Shown here piece by piece: positions 43,347 to 50,494 of a stretch of DNA of 64,000 nt. Within the stretch, counting starts at the first letter, position 1; the number at the start of each line of letters is the position of its first letter. Where the stretch lies: contig NZ_NMUM01000019.1 in the NCBI RefSeq assembly GCF_002812805.1, positions 1 through 64,000 of the forward strand, written 5' to 3'. The notes below the pieces were generated by a model. The model did not search any database and was not told where the DNA came from. It was given only the letters and a program-made list of their open reading frames with translations. The DNA comes from Microbacterium lacus (lineage in GTDB: Bacteria; Actinomycetota; Actinomycetes; Actinomycetales; Microbacteriaceae). The position numbers and the translations under genes are program-made.

Positions 43347-43529
43347 ATGAAGACCGGCACCCTGTGGACAGTCATCGGCGTCATCGTCGCCATCATCATC
43401 GCGTGGGTGCTCGTGAACGTCTTGTTCTCGGTGCTCGCGTTCGTCTTCAAGCTGCTGGCAGTTGCGGTCGTCGCCCTCATCGTGTTCGTCATCCTGCGGA
43501 TGGTGTTCGCACGATCGTCGGACGACTGA
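43347..43529 (+). CDS. Small hydrophobic membrane protein
   Basis: 60 aa, not recognised. Almost all of residues 5-52 form two hydrophobic segments (LWTVIGVIVAIIIAWVLVNVLF and VFKLLAVAVVALIVFVILRMVF), ending in ARSSDD. TAGGCT (43335-43340) lies 6 nt before the ATG; GGAGGA in between could also act as a ribosome site, but it is too close. Function unknown. Confidence 0.7.
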   Translation: MKTGTLWTVIGVIVAIIIAWVLVNVLFSVLAFVFKLLAVAVVALIVFVILRMVFARSSDD

Positions 43530-43533
43530 CCCC

Positions 43534-44091
43534 CTACAGCTGGTAGTCGGCGCGGAAGCTCTGCCAGAGCGCCGCGCTGCAGGTTGCGACGACCTCGTCC
43601 CACAGCTGCGTCGCGCCGTCCTGCGCACGGTCCGATACGGCCTTGATGATGCGCAGCGGCACACCGAACTCACCGGCCACATACGCGTAGGCGTAGGCCT
43701 CCATGTCGACCAGCACGGCGTCGAGGTCGCGGATCCGGACGACCGCATCCGCGTCGTCGACGAAGATGTCGCCTGTGGCGATCGCATGACCGTCGTTCGG
43801 CAGGTCGATGCGGGCGGGCAGTGAGACGTGCTGCCCGACGATGCCGTCCAGGTCGCTCACATCGTGCTGAAGCACGGTGCCGACCTCATGGACGGCCGCC
43901 TCGAGCTCGGGATCGAGCGCGCCGGCGGTGCCGACCACCACGATTTCGCTGTACTCGCGCGCGGAGAGGGCCCGGGTGAGGGCAACGGCCGCCTTCAACT
44001 TGCCGGGTCCGGTGACGAGACGGTCGAAACCGTCGATCTGAGCGGGGAATGCCACGAGTTCGGCGTCCAGCGCCGCGACGAGAAGTCTCAC
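43534..44091 (-). CDS. Nucleosidase / MTA-SAH nucleosidase family
   Basis: 185 aa, shortened phosphorylase/nucleosidase fold (PNP_UDP_1). Recognisable parts: LLVAALDAELVAF, VTGPGKLKAAVALTRAL, IVVVGTAGAL, VDMEAYAYAYVAGEFGVPLRIIKAVSDRA (purine and ribose site with catalytic Asp). It would hydrolyse the glycosidic bond of adenosine-like nucleosides. CAGAAT 8 nt before the GTG at 44091 supports that leaderless start. Divergent from adenosine deaminase, consistent with a purine-salvage cluster. Confidence 0.82.
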   Translation of the reverse strand: MRLLVAALDAELVAFPAQIDGFDRLVTGPGKLKAAVALTRALSAREYSEIVVVGTAGALDPELEAAVHEVGTVLQHDVSDLDGIVGQHVSLPARIDLPNDGHAIATGDIFVDDADAVVRIRDLDAVLVDMEAYAYAYVAGEFGVPLRIIKAVSDRAQDGATQLWDEVVATCSAALWQSFRADYQL

Positions 44092-44182
44092 GGTCACCCA
44101 TTCTGTCCCGTTACGGCCGCGAAACACGCATCGGGCAAGCTGAACGGGTGCCGTCGCCCGACCGGCGCCCCCGAGGAGCCAC

Positions 44183-45241
44183 GTGCTGAGCTACGCCGAC
44201 TATCTGCAGCTGTTGCCGAAGACCGAGCTGCACTGTCACTTCACGTCCACGATGACCGCCGAGCTGTTCGTCGCACTCGCCGGCAAACACGGCGTCGAGC
44301 TGCCCACAAGCGATCCGGCCCATCTCTTCGCGTATGCCGACCTGCGCGAGTTCTTGGTGGGTTTTGAGCTCGCCCACGACGTGCTGCGCGACCCCGAAGA
44401 CATCGAGGCGGTCGCACTCGAGGGTGTTCGCGTCGGCGTCGAGGCGGGCCTGCGCTACCGCGAGTACTACGTCAATCCGCAGTACTTCATCGCGCGCGGC
44501 ATGTCCTACGCGGATGTCATCGATCCCCTCATCTCGGGGCTCTCGGCCGCGGAAGCCCAGTACGGGGTCGGGTTTCGCATCGTCGTCGCGGTCAATCGTG
44601 CGGAGAGCGGTGCCGAAGCCATCCGTCTCGTTGAACTCATGGCCGAGAACCCGCGACCGAGCGTCGTCGGACTCGGGATGGATGATCTGACGCCCGAGGG
44701 GCTCGAGGCGCCCGAACGGTTCGCCGAGGCGTTCGCGCTCGCCCGGAGCGCAGGCCTCCGTCTCACCGCCCACGTGGGCGAGACCGATCGGTCCGAGGCG
44801 CACTCCGTGCGTTTCGCGATGCACGACCTCGGTGTCGACCGCATCGACCATGGCTACCGCGTGCTCGATGATCCCGACCTCGTCGCGGAGGCGCGGGAGC
44901 GTCGCCTGCCGTTCTGCGCAACGCCGGTGTCGACGACGATCTGCTCCGACTGGCAGCTCACGCCCGATCACCGCATCGCCCGGATGATCGAGGCCGGGCT
45001 CGCCATCAACGTCTCGACGGACGACGCCATGTTCTTCCGCACCGACATCGGACGCGAGTTTCGCGAAGCCCTGCCAGCCCTCGGAGTCGACGCGGCGACC
45101 GCGCGTCGGATCGCGTTCAACGGCATCGACGCCGCGTTCTGCGACGATGATCAGAAGGCGCGTCTGCGCTCACAATTCACGGCCGAGTTCACGGCCCTCG
45201 ACGCCCTATTTCAGCGCGACGCGCTGCTCCCGGAGGACTGA
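44183..45241 (+). CDS. add: Adenosine deaminase
   Basis: 352 aa zinc amidohydrolase-fold enzyme converting adenosine to inosine. Metal and catalytic motifs: PKTELHCHFTSTM (HxH), a later GLRLTAHVGETDRSEAHSV (zinc His and catalytic Glu in HVGE), IDHGYRVLDDPDL and LAINVSTDDAMFF (Asp pair). Note the metal motif reads HCHFTST rather than the usual HxHLxG. A GTG start with GAGGAG about 4 nt upstream is used. It is followed closely by a nucleoside deaminase, so both probably serve purine salvage. Confidence 0.9.
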   Translation: MLSYADYLQLLPKTELHCHFTSTMTAELFVALAGKHGVELPTSDPAHLFAYADLREFLVGFELAHDVLRDPEDIEAVALEGVRVGVEAGLRYREYYVNPQYFIARGMSYADVIDPLISGLSAAEAQYGVGFRIVVAVNRAESGAEAIRLVELMAENPRPSVVGLGMDDLTPEGLEAPERFAEAFALARSAGLRLTAHVGETDRSEAHSVRFAMHDLGVDRIDHGYRVLDDPDLVAEARERRLPFCATPVSTTICSDWQLTPDHRIARMIEAGLAINVSTDDAMFFRTDIGREFREALPALGVDAATARRIAFNGIDAAFCDDDQKARLRSQFTAEFTALDALFQRDALLPED

Positions 45242-45244
45242 CGC

Positions 45245-45868
45245 ATGGACATGGCCTATTTCGCGACCGGATACTCGGTGAACCTGCCCGATTGGATCGG
45301 GGAAGAACTCCACGGCGTTCCCGACATCATTCCCGACCGGGCGGAGCGGATGGCTCTCGTGCACCGTCTCGCCGATCGCAACTGGCGTGAGGGCAACGGC
45401 GGCCCGTTCGCCGCGCTCGTGGCCGAGTCCGACACCGGGCGCATCGTGTCGGTCGGGGTCAACGTCGTGCTCGGCAGCGGCATCTCGTCCGCACACGCCG
45501 AGGTCACTGCGCTCGGCACGGCGCAGGCCCGCGTCGGATCGTGGGATCTCGGGGCCGAGGGGCTCTCGCCCCACGAACTCGTCGTCAACTGGCGCCCCTG
45601 CGTGCAGTGCTACGGAGCCACGATGTGGTCCGGCGTGCGCACGCTCATCGTTGCGGGCTCGGGTCCCGAGCTCGAAGAGATCAGCACCTTCGACGAGGGG
45701 CCGATGGTCGCGGACTGGGCCGAGCAGTTCGAGGCGCGCGGCATCGAGGTCGTGCAGGACGTGCTGCGCGACGAGGCGCTGGCGGTCTTCCGCGCCTATC
45801 GCGCCGCGGTCGACAGCGGTGGCGTCGTGGTCTACAACGCACGCTCGGGGGATGACGCCGCGGAGTGA
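45245..45868 (+). CDS. Nucleoside/nucleobase deaminase (CDA superfamily)
   Basis: 207 aa cytidine-deaminase-fold enzyme. The zinc site is complete: HAE in SSAHAEVTALGTAQARVG and PCxxC in WRPCVQCYGATMWSGVRTLI. Overall length and spacing resemble guanine deaminase-type members (FAALVAESDTGRIVSVGVN), but the substrate cannot be fixed; cytosine or another aminopurine is possible. GGAGGA lies 7 nt before the ATG, inside the end of the adenosine deaminase gene, so the two are in one operon. Confidence 0.8.
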   Translation: MDMAYFATGYSVNLPDWIGEELHGVPDIIPDRAERMALVHRLADRNWREGNGGPFAALVAESDTGRIVSVGVNVVLGSGISSAHAEVTALGTAQARVGSWDLGAEGLSPHELVVNWRPCVQCYGATMWSGVRTLIVAGSGPELEEISTFDEGPMVADWAEQFEARGIEVVQDVLRDEALAVFRAYRAAVDSGGVVVYNARSGDDAAE

Positions 45869-45875
45869 GGCGCGC

Positions 45876-46532
45876 CTAGATGAGGCGGTAGCCGGCGCCG
45901 CGCACGGTTTCGATTCGGTGCGAGCCGAGCTTCTGGCGGAGGTATCCGACGTAGACATCGGCGACGTTCGATCCGGGGTCGAAGTCGTAGCCCCACACTC
46001 GGCTGAGGAGTTGTTCACGGCTGAGCACCTGACCGGCGTTCCGGATCAGCTCCTCCGCGAGGGCGAACTCGCGGGCGGACAGTTCGACCGCCCGTCCGTC
46101 GACGAGTGCGCGACGGGTCCGGATGTCGAGGGTGAGACCTTTGTGCGTCATCTCCGACACGACGGCCGGCTCATCCGTCCGCATCCGCAGCCTGATGCGC
46201 GCGAGTAGCTCGTCGAACCGGAATGGTTTGCCGAGGTAGTCGTCGGCACCGCCCTCGAGGCCAGCGATCGTGTCGTGCAGCTCGACGCGCGCGGTGAGCA
46301 TGATCACGGGCAGGCGGGATCCCGATCCGCGCAGCTGTTCGAGGACCTCGAACCCGTCCATCCCGGGCAGGTTGACGTCCAGCACGAGCAGATCGAACTC
46401 ACCGGTGAGAGCCAAGCTCAGCGCCGAGGGTCCGGTCTTGGCGACGCTCGTCGCGAATCCGGCCGCGCGCAGTCCCTTGTCGATGAATCCCGAGATGCGC
46501 GCCTCGTCGTCGGCGATCAGAATCGACGGCAT
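45876..46532 (-). CDS. OmpR-family response regulator
   Basis: 218 aa. Receiver domain with acidic pair IADDEARIS, phospho-Asp in LLVLDVNLPGMDG, Thr in IMLTAR and Lys in DYLGKPF. Winged-helix effector with LSAREFALAEELIRNAGQVLSREQLLSRVWGYDFDPGSNVADVYVGYLRQKLG and TVRGAGYRLI. The ATG overlaps the stop of the kinase gene. Gene order is kinase first, the reverse of the usual actinobacterial order. CCTAAG/CCTTAG sites nearby (48062-48125, 49277-49315) are candidate targets. Confidence 0.92.
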   Translation of the reverse strand: MPSILIADDEARISGFIDKGLRAAGFATSVAKTGPSALSLALTGEFDLLVLDVNLPGMDGFEVLEQLRGSGSRLPVIMLTARVELHDTIAGLEGGADDYLGKPFRFDELLARIRLRMRTDEPAVVSEMTHKGLTLDIRTRRALVDGRAVELSAREFALAEELIRNAGQVLSREQLLSRVWGYDFDPGSNVADVYVGYLRQKLGSHRIETVRGAGYRLI

Positions 46533-48058
46533 CAGGTGGCCTTCTCGGATTCGAAGGGGAACGGCAGGGGTGGTACCGGCGGACGTGGAGGCACGTCCGA
46601 GGGGGCCAGACTCTGTTCTACCGGACGCCGCAGGGGAACCGAAACCACGAACAGCGCGCCACCGCCCTCGGCCTCTTCGACTCGCGCCGAGCCACCATGG
46701 GCGCGGGCGATGACCTGCACGATGTTCAGGCCCAGGCCGCTGCCGGTGGAGGCATCCCGCCCCTCTTCTCCGCGGTAGAAACGCTCGAAGACTTTCTCGC
46801 GTTCGGTGAGCGGAACGCCCGGCCCGTGATCACGCACGGTGAACTCCAAATTCGGTCCGGCCAGCGAGCTGCCGATCTCGACCGACCCGTCGCCGTGTGT
46901 GACGGCGTTCTGCGCCAACTGCAGCAGGGCCTGCGTAATGCGGTCGGAATCGAGTGCCGCGACGATGTCGACGTGCGAACCTGCTCGCACGGTCGCGCCC
47001 GCTATGCCCTCGGCTTTGCGCACCACCTGACGTGTCAGGTCGGCGACGTCAACCGGGCGCGGCGAGATCGGCGAGGCGCCGTGCAACGAGGCCGAGCGGG
47101 CGAGGTCTTGCACGAGTTGGCCCATCCGGTCGAGCTCGTCCACGGCCAGAGCCTGCGTCTCGCGCACATCCTCTGGATCGGTGGGGTCCATCACCTCGAC
47201 GTACCCGCGGACGATCGTGATGGGGGTCTTCAGCTCGTGCCCGATATCGTGCAGCAGGCGGCGCTGCGAGTCCACCGCGTCGTCCAGGCGATCGAGCATC
47301 GCGTTCATCGTCGCGGCGAGCTCGGATACATCGTCCCGGCCCTGGATCGGAAGCCGCTCCGAGAGCGAGTTGGCCGACACGCGGTCTGCCGTCTCACGCA
47401 TCTGGCGGAGGGGGCGCAGGAGCCGCGTTGCGACGAGCCACGCGACTCCTGCGATGACGACGAGCGCGATTGCGCCGGTGAGCAGATACACCTGCGCGGC
47501 GACGTTGATCTCGGCGAGTTCGGCCTCGACGTCGTACGCCATCGTGAAGAGTGCGGTCTCGGGCGCCGGGGAATCCGGCACCGTGATCGGAGCTGCGAGG
47601 TAGCGCCACACACGGTCGCCGGCCACGTAGGTGCCGATTACGGGTCGGCCATCCGCGCTTTGCTCGGTGACTTCGGCGACGAAGCCGGGGGCGGCGCTCA
47701 GGTCCACGTCGAGCGCCACACCGGGCGCGAGAGCGGGCTGACCCTCGATGACGCCCAAGGCGCCGGTGTTGTCGTCCGGACTCATCCGCTGCACGACGGT
47801 TGTGAGTGCTTCGGTCGACGAGGCCCACGTGCCCGTCTCCGGATTCCCCTGCGAGACGAGGTAGCGGGCCGAGTCGAGGTTCGCCGCGAGCCGATCGTCG
47901 ATCTGCGCGATGATGCGTGCGCGCTCGACCATATACACGGCCGCACCCACCGAGATGAGGCCGAGCGCGGAGACGATCGTGATGACCGCGATGATGCGCG
48001 TGCGGACAGAAAAGACGGTTCGCTTCCGGCTTTTTTCTGCTGATTCCGACGCGCTCAT
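46532..48058 (-). CDS. Sensor histidine kinase
   Basis: 508 aa. TM1 near residues 20-42, an extracytoplasmic sensor loop of about 140 residues, TM2 (LLTGAIALVVIAGVAWLVATRLL), a HAMP domain (LRPLRQMRETADRVSANSL), the H-box LHDIGHELKTPITIVRGYVEV, N-box ALLQLAQNAVTHG, and G-boxes DHGPGVPLTEREKVFERFYRG and STGSGLGLNIV. The C-terminal Pro-rich tail is extra. CATACT lies 6 nt before the ATG (leaderless), with a CTTAG motif at the same place. Signal unknown. Confidence 0.92.
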   Translation of the reverse strand: MSASESAEKSRKRTVFSVRTRIIAVITIVSALGLISVGAAVYMVERARIIAQIDDRLAANLDSARYLVSQGNPETGTWASSTEALTTVVQRMSPDDNTGALGVIEGQPALAPGVALDVDLSAAPGFVAEVTEQSADGRPVIGTYVAGDRVWRYLAAPITVPDSPAPETALFTMAYDVEAELAEINVAAQVYLLTGAIALVVIAGVAWLVATRLLRPLRQMRETADRVSANSLSERLPIQGRDDVSELAATMNAMLDRLDDAVDSQRRLLHDIGHELKTPITIVRGYVEVMDPTDPEDVRETQALAVDELDRMGQLVQDLARSASLHGASPISPRPVDVADLTRQVVRKAEGIAGATVRAGSHVDIVAALDSDRITQALLQLAQNAVTHGDGSVEIGSSLAGPNLEFTVRDHGPGVPLTEREKVFERFYRGEEGRDASTGSGLGLNIVQVIARAHGGSARVEEAEGGGALFVVSVPLRRPVEQSLAPSDVPPRPPVPPLPFPFESEKAT

Positions 48059-48061
48059 ATT

Positions 48062-48125
48062 CTTAGTATGTCGGCGGGCGAGAGGCGGCCGGACTGCCTA
48101 AGGAACATCTCACGAAGCACCTTAG
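48062..48125. promoter_or_regulatory. CTTAG/CTAAG motif cluster upstream of the two-component system
   Basis: CTTAG (48062-48066), CCTAAGG (48097-48103) and CCTTAG (48120-48125) lie in the 89-bp divergent gap between the kinase and phosphotransferase genes. The same CCTAAG...CCTTAG arrangement precedes the secreted protein gene at 49384. Candidate binding sites for the response regulator. Confidence 0.45.
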
Positions 48126-48147
48126 ACGCGGGTGCTGAGATGGATGG

Positions 48148-49281
48148 ATGACTCGAAGCGATCCCGCCGCCGCTGAATCGGCGCTCCTGTGCGATGCGTT
48201 AGAAGTGGCGCCCGAACGCGTGAGCTTCATCCGCCGCGAGCCGCTCGGGCCGGGTTCGGTTGCCGCGTTCGCCGTGTCGGGTGAGCCGGTCGAGGGTGAC
48301 TACTTCGTCGACACCTCGGGTCTGGACGTCGCTGTCGAGACCGGGATGGCGCTGCCGGGTGTCGCGCGCATCTGGATGCATCCGGCCGATCCCCATCTTC
48401 CTGCCCTGGCGCCGACGGCCTACGGCGGCGCCGCGGGGGTCCTGCTCTCTCGCATCGGACACGAGGCGACGGACGCGCCCGCGATGGTCGCCTACCGTCC
48501 CGGTCGACGGGCGGTGCTCACTGTTCCCACGCGAGAGGGCGTGGTGTGGCTGAAGGTCGTCCGCCCGTCGCGGGTTGAGCCGATCGTCGAGTCCCACGCG
48601 TTGCTCGCAGCATCCGGCATCCCCGTCCCGGCGATCCTGGCGTGGTCGCCCGAGGGTCTGATCGCGCTCGCCTCGGCCGAGGGGGCCCCGGCGACGGAGG
48701 TCGCGTGGCATCCCGAAGCGCTGCTCGATGTGGCCGAAGAGGTGCAGAGCAGGTTTGCTCAGGTGCCCCTTCGGCGCACGGCGCGTACGGGGCTGGAGGA
48801 TCGTCTGCCCTGGTACACCGCCAAGCTCGAGGCCGTCGCGGCTCGGCCGGATGGGGTGAGTCTCGTCTCCGCGCAGACGGCTGCCGCGCTCGATGTCGGC
48901 CAGGGTGAAGTCGAGCCGATCCACGGAGATCTCCACCTCGGTCAGCTCTTCCTCACGGGTGAGGGTTCGGAGGTGAGCCTTGCCGGCATCATCGACGTCG
49001 ACACCGCGGGTCGCGGGTTCGCCGCCGACGACAGTGCCGCGTTCCTCAGCCACGCCATCGCGAGCGCCATCCTGACGGAAAACGGGGGCGATGCCCCGCG
49101 TGCGTGGGCGCTCGCCGACGGCGCTCTCGTGCGGTGGGGTGACCGACCCGGCGTCCGCGGGCGGGCGGCCGTGCACCTGCTCGGTCACGCGCTCGCCGCC
49201 GCCGAGGGTGGCGAATTACTGCGGAGCGAGCGGCTGCTGGGCCGTGCTCACGATCTCGTAAGCGAATCGAAGAATACCTAA
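48148..49281 (+). CDS. Aminoglycoside phosphotransferase-fold protein
   Basis: 377 aa with an atypical N-terminal part (residues 1-110) and a C-terminal kinase-like phosphotransferase domain. The Brenner motif IHGDLHLGQLF carries the catalytic Asp, and IIDVDTAG is the metal-binding DxD. The N-lobe has VVWLKVVRPSR with the ATP-contacting Lys. It may phosphorylate a small molecule or sugar (maltokinase-like members share this layout); antibiotic resistance is not implied. Divergent from the kinase gene with shared CTTAG motifs, so it may belong to that regulon. Confidence 0.82.
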   Translation: MTRSDPAAAESALLCDALEVAPERVSFIRREPLGPGSVAAFAVSGEPVEGDYFVDTSGLDVAVETGMALPGVARIWMHPADPHLPALAPTAYGGAAGVLLSRIGHEATDAPAMVAYRPGRRAVLTVPTREGVVWLKVVRPSRVEPIVESHALLAASGIPVPAILAWSPEGLIALASAEGAPATEVAWHPEALLDVAEEVQSRFAQVPLRRTARTGLEDRLPWYTAKLEAVAARPDGVSLVSAQTAAALDVGQGEVEPIHGDLHLGQLFLTGEGSEVSLAGIIDVDTAGRGFAADDSAAFLSHAIASAILTENGGDAPRAWALADGALVRWGDRPGVRGRAAVHLLGHALAAAEGGELLRSERLLGRAHDLVSESKNT

Positions 49282-49315
49282 GACCGCCCTCATGTCCGGC
49301 TTCGAGGGCCCTTAG
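49277..49315. promoter_or_regulatory. CCTAAG / CCTTAG motif pair before the secreted protein gene
   Basis: CCTAAG (49277-49282, overlapping the phosphotransferase stop) and CCTTAG (49310-49315) flank a hairpin GCCCTC...GAGGGC (49286-49309, 12-nt loop). The hairpin may end the upstream transcript. The flanking motifs match those before the two-component system. Confidence 0.45.
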
Positions 49316-49383
49316 CGGGGCTTGCCAATCTGGAGCTATCGAACAGAGCCCGTCCCCCCGGGTCACAGACGAAGGAGAGAAAC

Positions 49384-49803
49384 ATGGACACCAAGAAGAA
49401 GTGGATCACATTCGGCGCAATCGGCGTTGTGGGGCTCGGCATCCTCGCCGGAGGAGCTGCGGCCACCGCCGCGAGCATGGATTTGCGTTCCACGGACGGC
49501 ACCGTTCTTCCCGGTGGCGCGATCACTGGCCGTGAGTCCGGCGTGCTCGATCGCTCGGGTGTGCAGATGAACGTGACGGACACCTCGGTATCGGTCGTCT
49601 CGGTCGCCTCCGTCGTGACGCCGCCCTCGGTCCCGTCGCCCGCCAGCGTCGCCTCCCCGATCACCCCGCCCCCGGCTCCCGCCCCGGCACCTGCGCCCGC
49701 GCAGCCCGCCCCGGCACCCGCCCCCGCCGACTCGCCCGCGAGCATCCCCAGCGCGGCATCCGCGGCCTCCGTCGCGTCGGTCGCATCCGCAGGATCGAAC
49801 TGA
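49384..49803 (+). CDS. Secreted or anchored Ala/Pro/Ser-rich protein
   Basis: 139 aa, not recognised. The N-terminus MDTKKKW is followed by a hydrophobic segment (ITFGAIGVVGLGILAGGAAATAAS), a signal peptide or anchor. A short variable domain follows (about 32-75), then a low-complexity region of alternating Pro-Ala repeats (about 92-118) and a Ser/Ala/Val tail, as in cell-wall-spanning linkers. AAGGAG lies 7-8 nt upstream. A very strong terminator follows. Expression may be governed by the adjacent two-component system through the CCTAAG/CCTTAG motif. Confidence 0.7.
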   Translation: MDTKKKWITFGAIGVVGLGILAGGAAATAASMDLRSTDGTVLPGGAITGRESGVLDRSGVQMNVTDTSVSVVSVASVVTPPSVPSPASVASPITPPPAPAPAPAPAQPAPAPAPADSPASIPSAASAASVASVASAGSN

Positions 49804-49825
49804 CGCCTCCCGAACAGAGGCCGCC

Positions 49826-49862
49826 GATGCGGGTGCCGGGTCCCCAGCCCGGCACCCGCATC
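49826..49862 (+). terminator. Strong hairpin terminator
   Basis: GATGCGGGTGCCGGG / CCCGGCACCCGCATC, a perfect 15-bp stem with a 7-nt loop, 22 nt past the stop of the secreted protein gene. It is followed by gcttta. Confidence 0.85.
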
Positions 49863-49913
49863 GCTTTACGAAATCGGTGGGCGGGGGACATCCGCTCGCA
49901 ACACGACCCGACT

Positions 49914-49919
49914 TAGGCT
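49914..49919 (+). promoter_or_regulatory. Leaderless -10 box TAGGCT
   Basis: TAGGCT stands 5 nt before the ATG at 49925, the same hexamer as at 1730 and 43335. Confidence 0.5.
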
Positions 49920-49924
49920 GAGTC

Positions 49925-50494
49925 ATGGCGCACTCAGACACCTCCCCCTTCGCGGGAGCCTCCGGCACGGTCGTCGCAATCGTCGGTACAGAATCGGCCG
50001 GGGCACTCGCAACTCTTGAGGGCATCCCCGGGGTGGAAACCCTCACGCTGCGGGACGCGGATCCCGCGATCGCCGCTCGCCGCATCTCGGCGTGCAGCAC
50101 GCCCTGGATCGTGCACGATGCAGATCCCCTCGAACATGTCGCGGCCGCGTGGGTCGAGCTCTACGAAGAGCGCGCGACGCTCGGCACCCTCGAGGTCGAG
50201 GTCGAGACAGCTCTCGCCCACTTCGAGGAGGGCACCGCGCTCATGCCCGACTACTACATCGTCCTCGACCCGGACGCGGCGGACGGCACGTGGCGGCACT
50301 GGTGGTGCGGGGCCCTCGGCTTCCGGGCTCCCCGTCGTGTGCTTCCGGCGGCATCCCCCTCGACACCGCGCGACACGGCGATGCGGCGGATGCTCACAAC
50401 TCTGCCGACCTCGCGCCCGTGGCCGGAGCCGATCTCGTGGCTGCCCGGGCTCGCGTTCGAGATCCCCGACCGCGTGGGGTTGCGGGATATCTAA
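49925..50494 (+). CDS. Hypothetical protein
   Basis: 189 aa, not recognised. Compact soluble alpha/beta pattern (GTVVAIVGTESAGALATLEGIPGVETLTLRDAD), with no signal peptide, and a Trp-rich region near residues 118-122 (WRHWWCGALGF). Residues ALMPDYYIVLDPDAADGTW look structured. No cofactor motif seen. Its TAA overlaps the convergent nadE stop by 2 nt. Leaderless start from the TAGGCT box. Confidence 0.6.
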   Translation: MAHSDTSPFAGASGTVVAIVGTESAGALATLEGIPGVETLTLRDADPAIAARRISACSTPWIVHDADPLEHVAAAWVELYEERATLGTLEVEVETALAHFEEGTALMPDYYIVLDPDAADGTWRHWWCGALGFRAPRRVLPAASPSTPRDTAMRRMLTTLPTSRPWPEPISWLPGLAFEIPDRVGLRDI

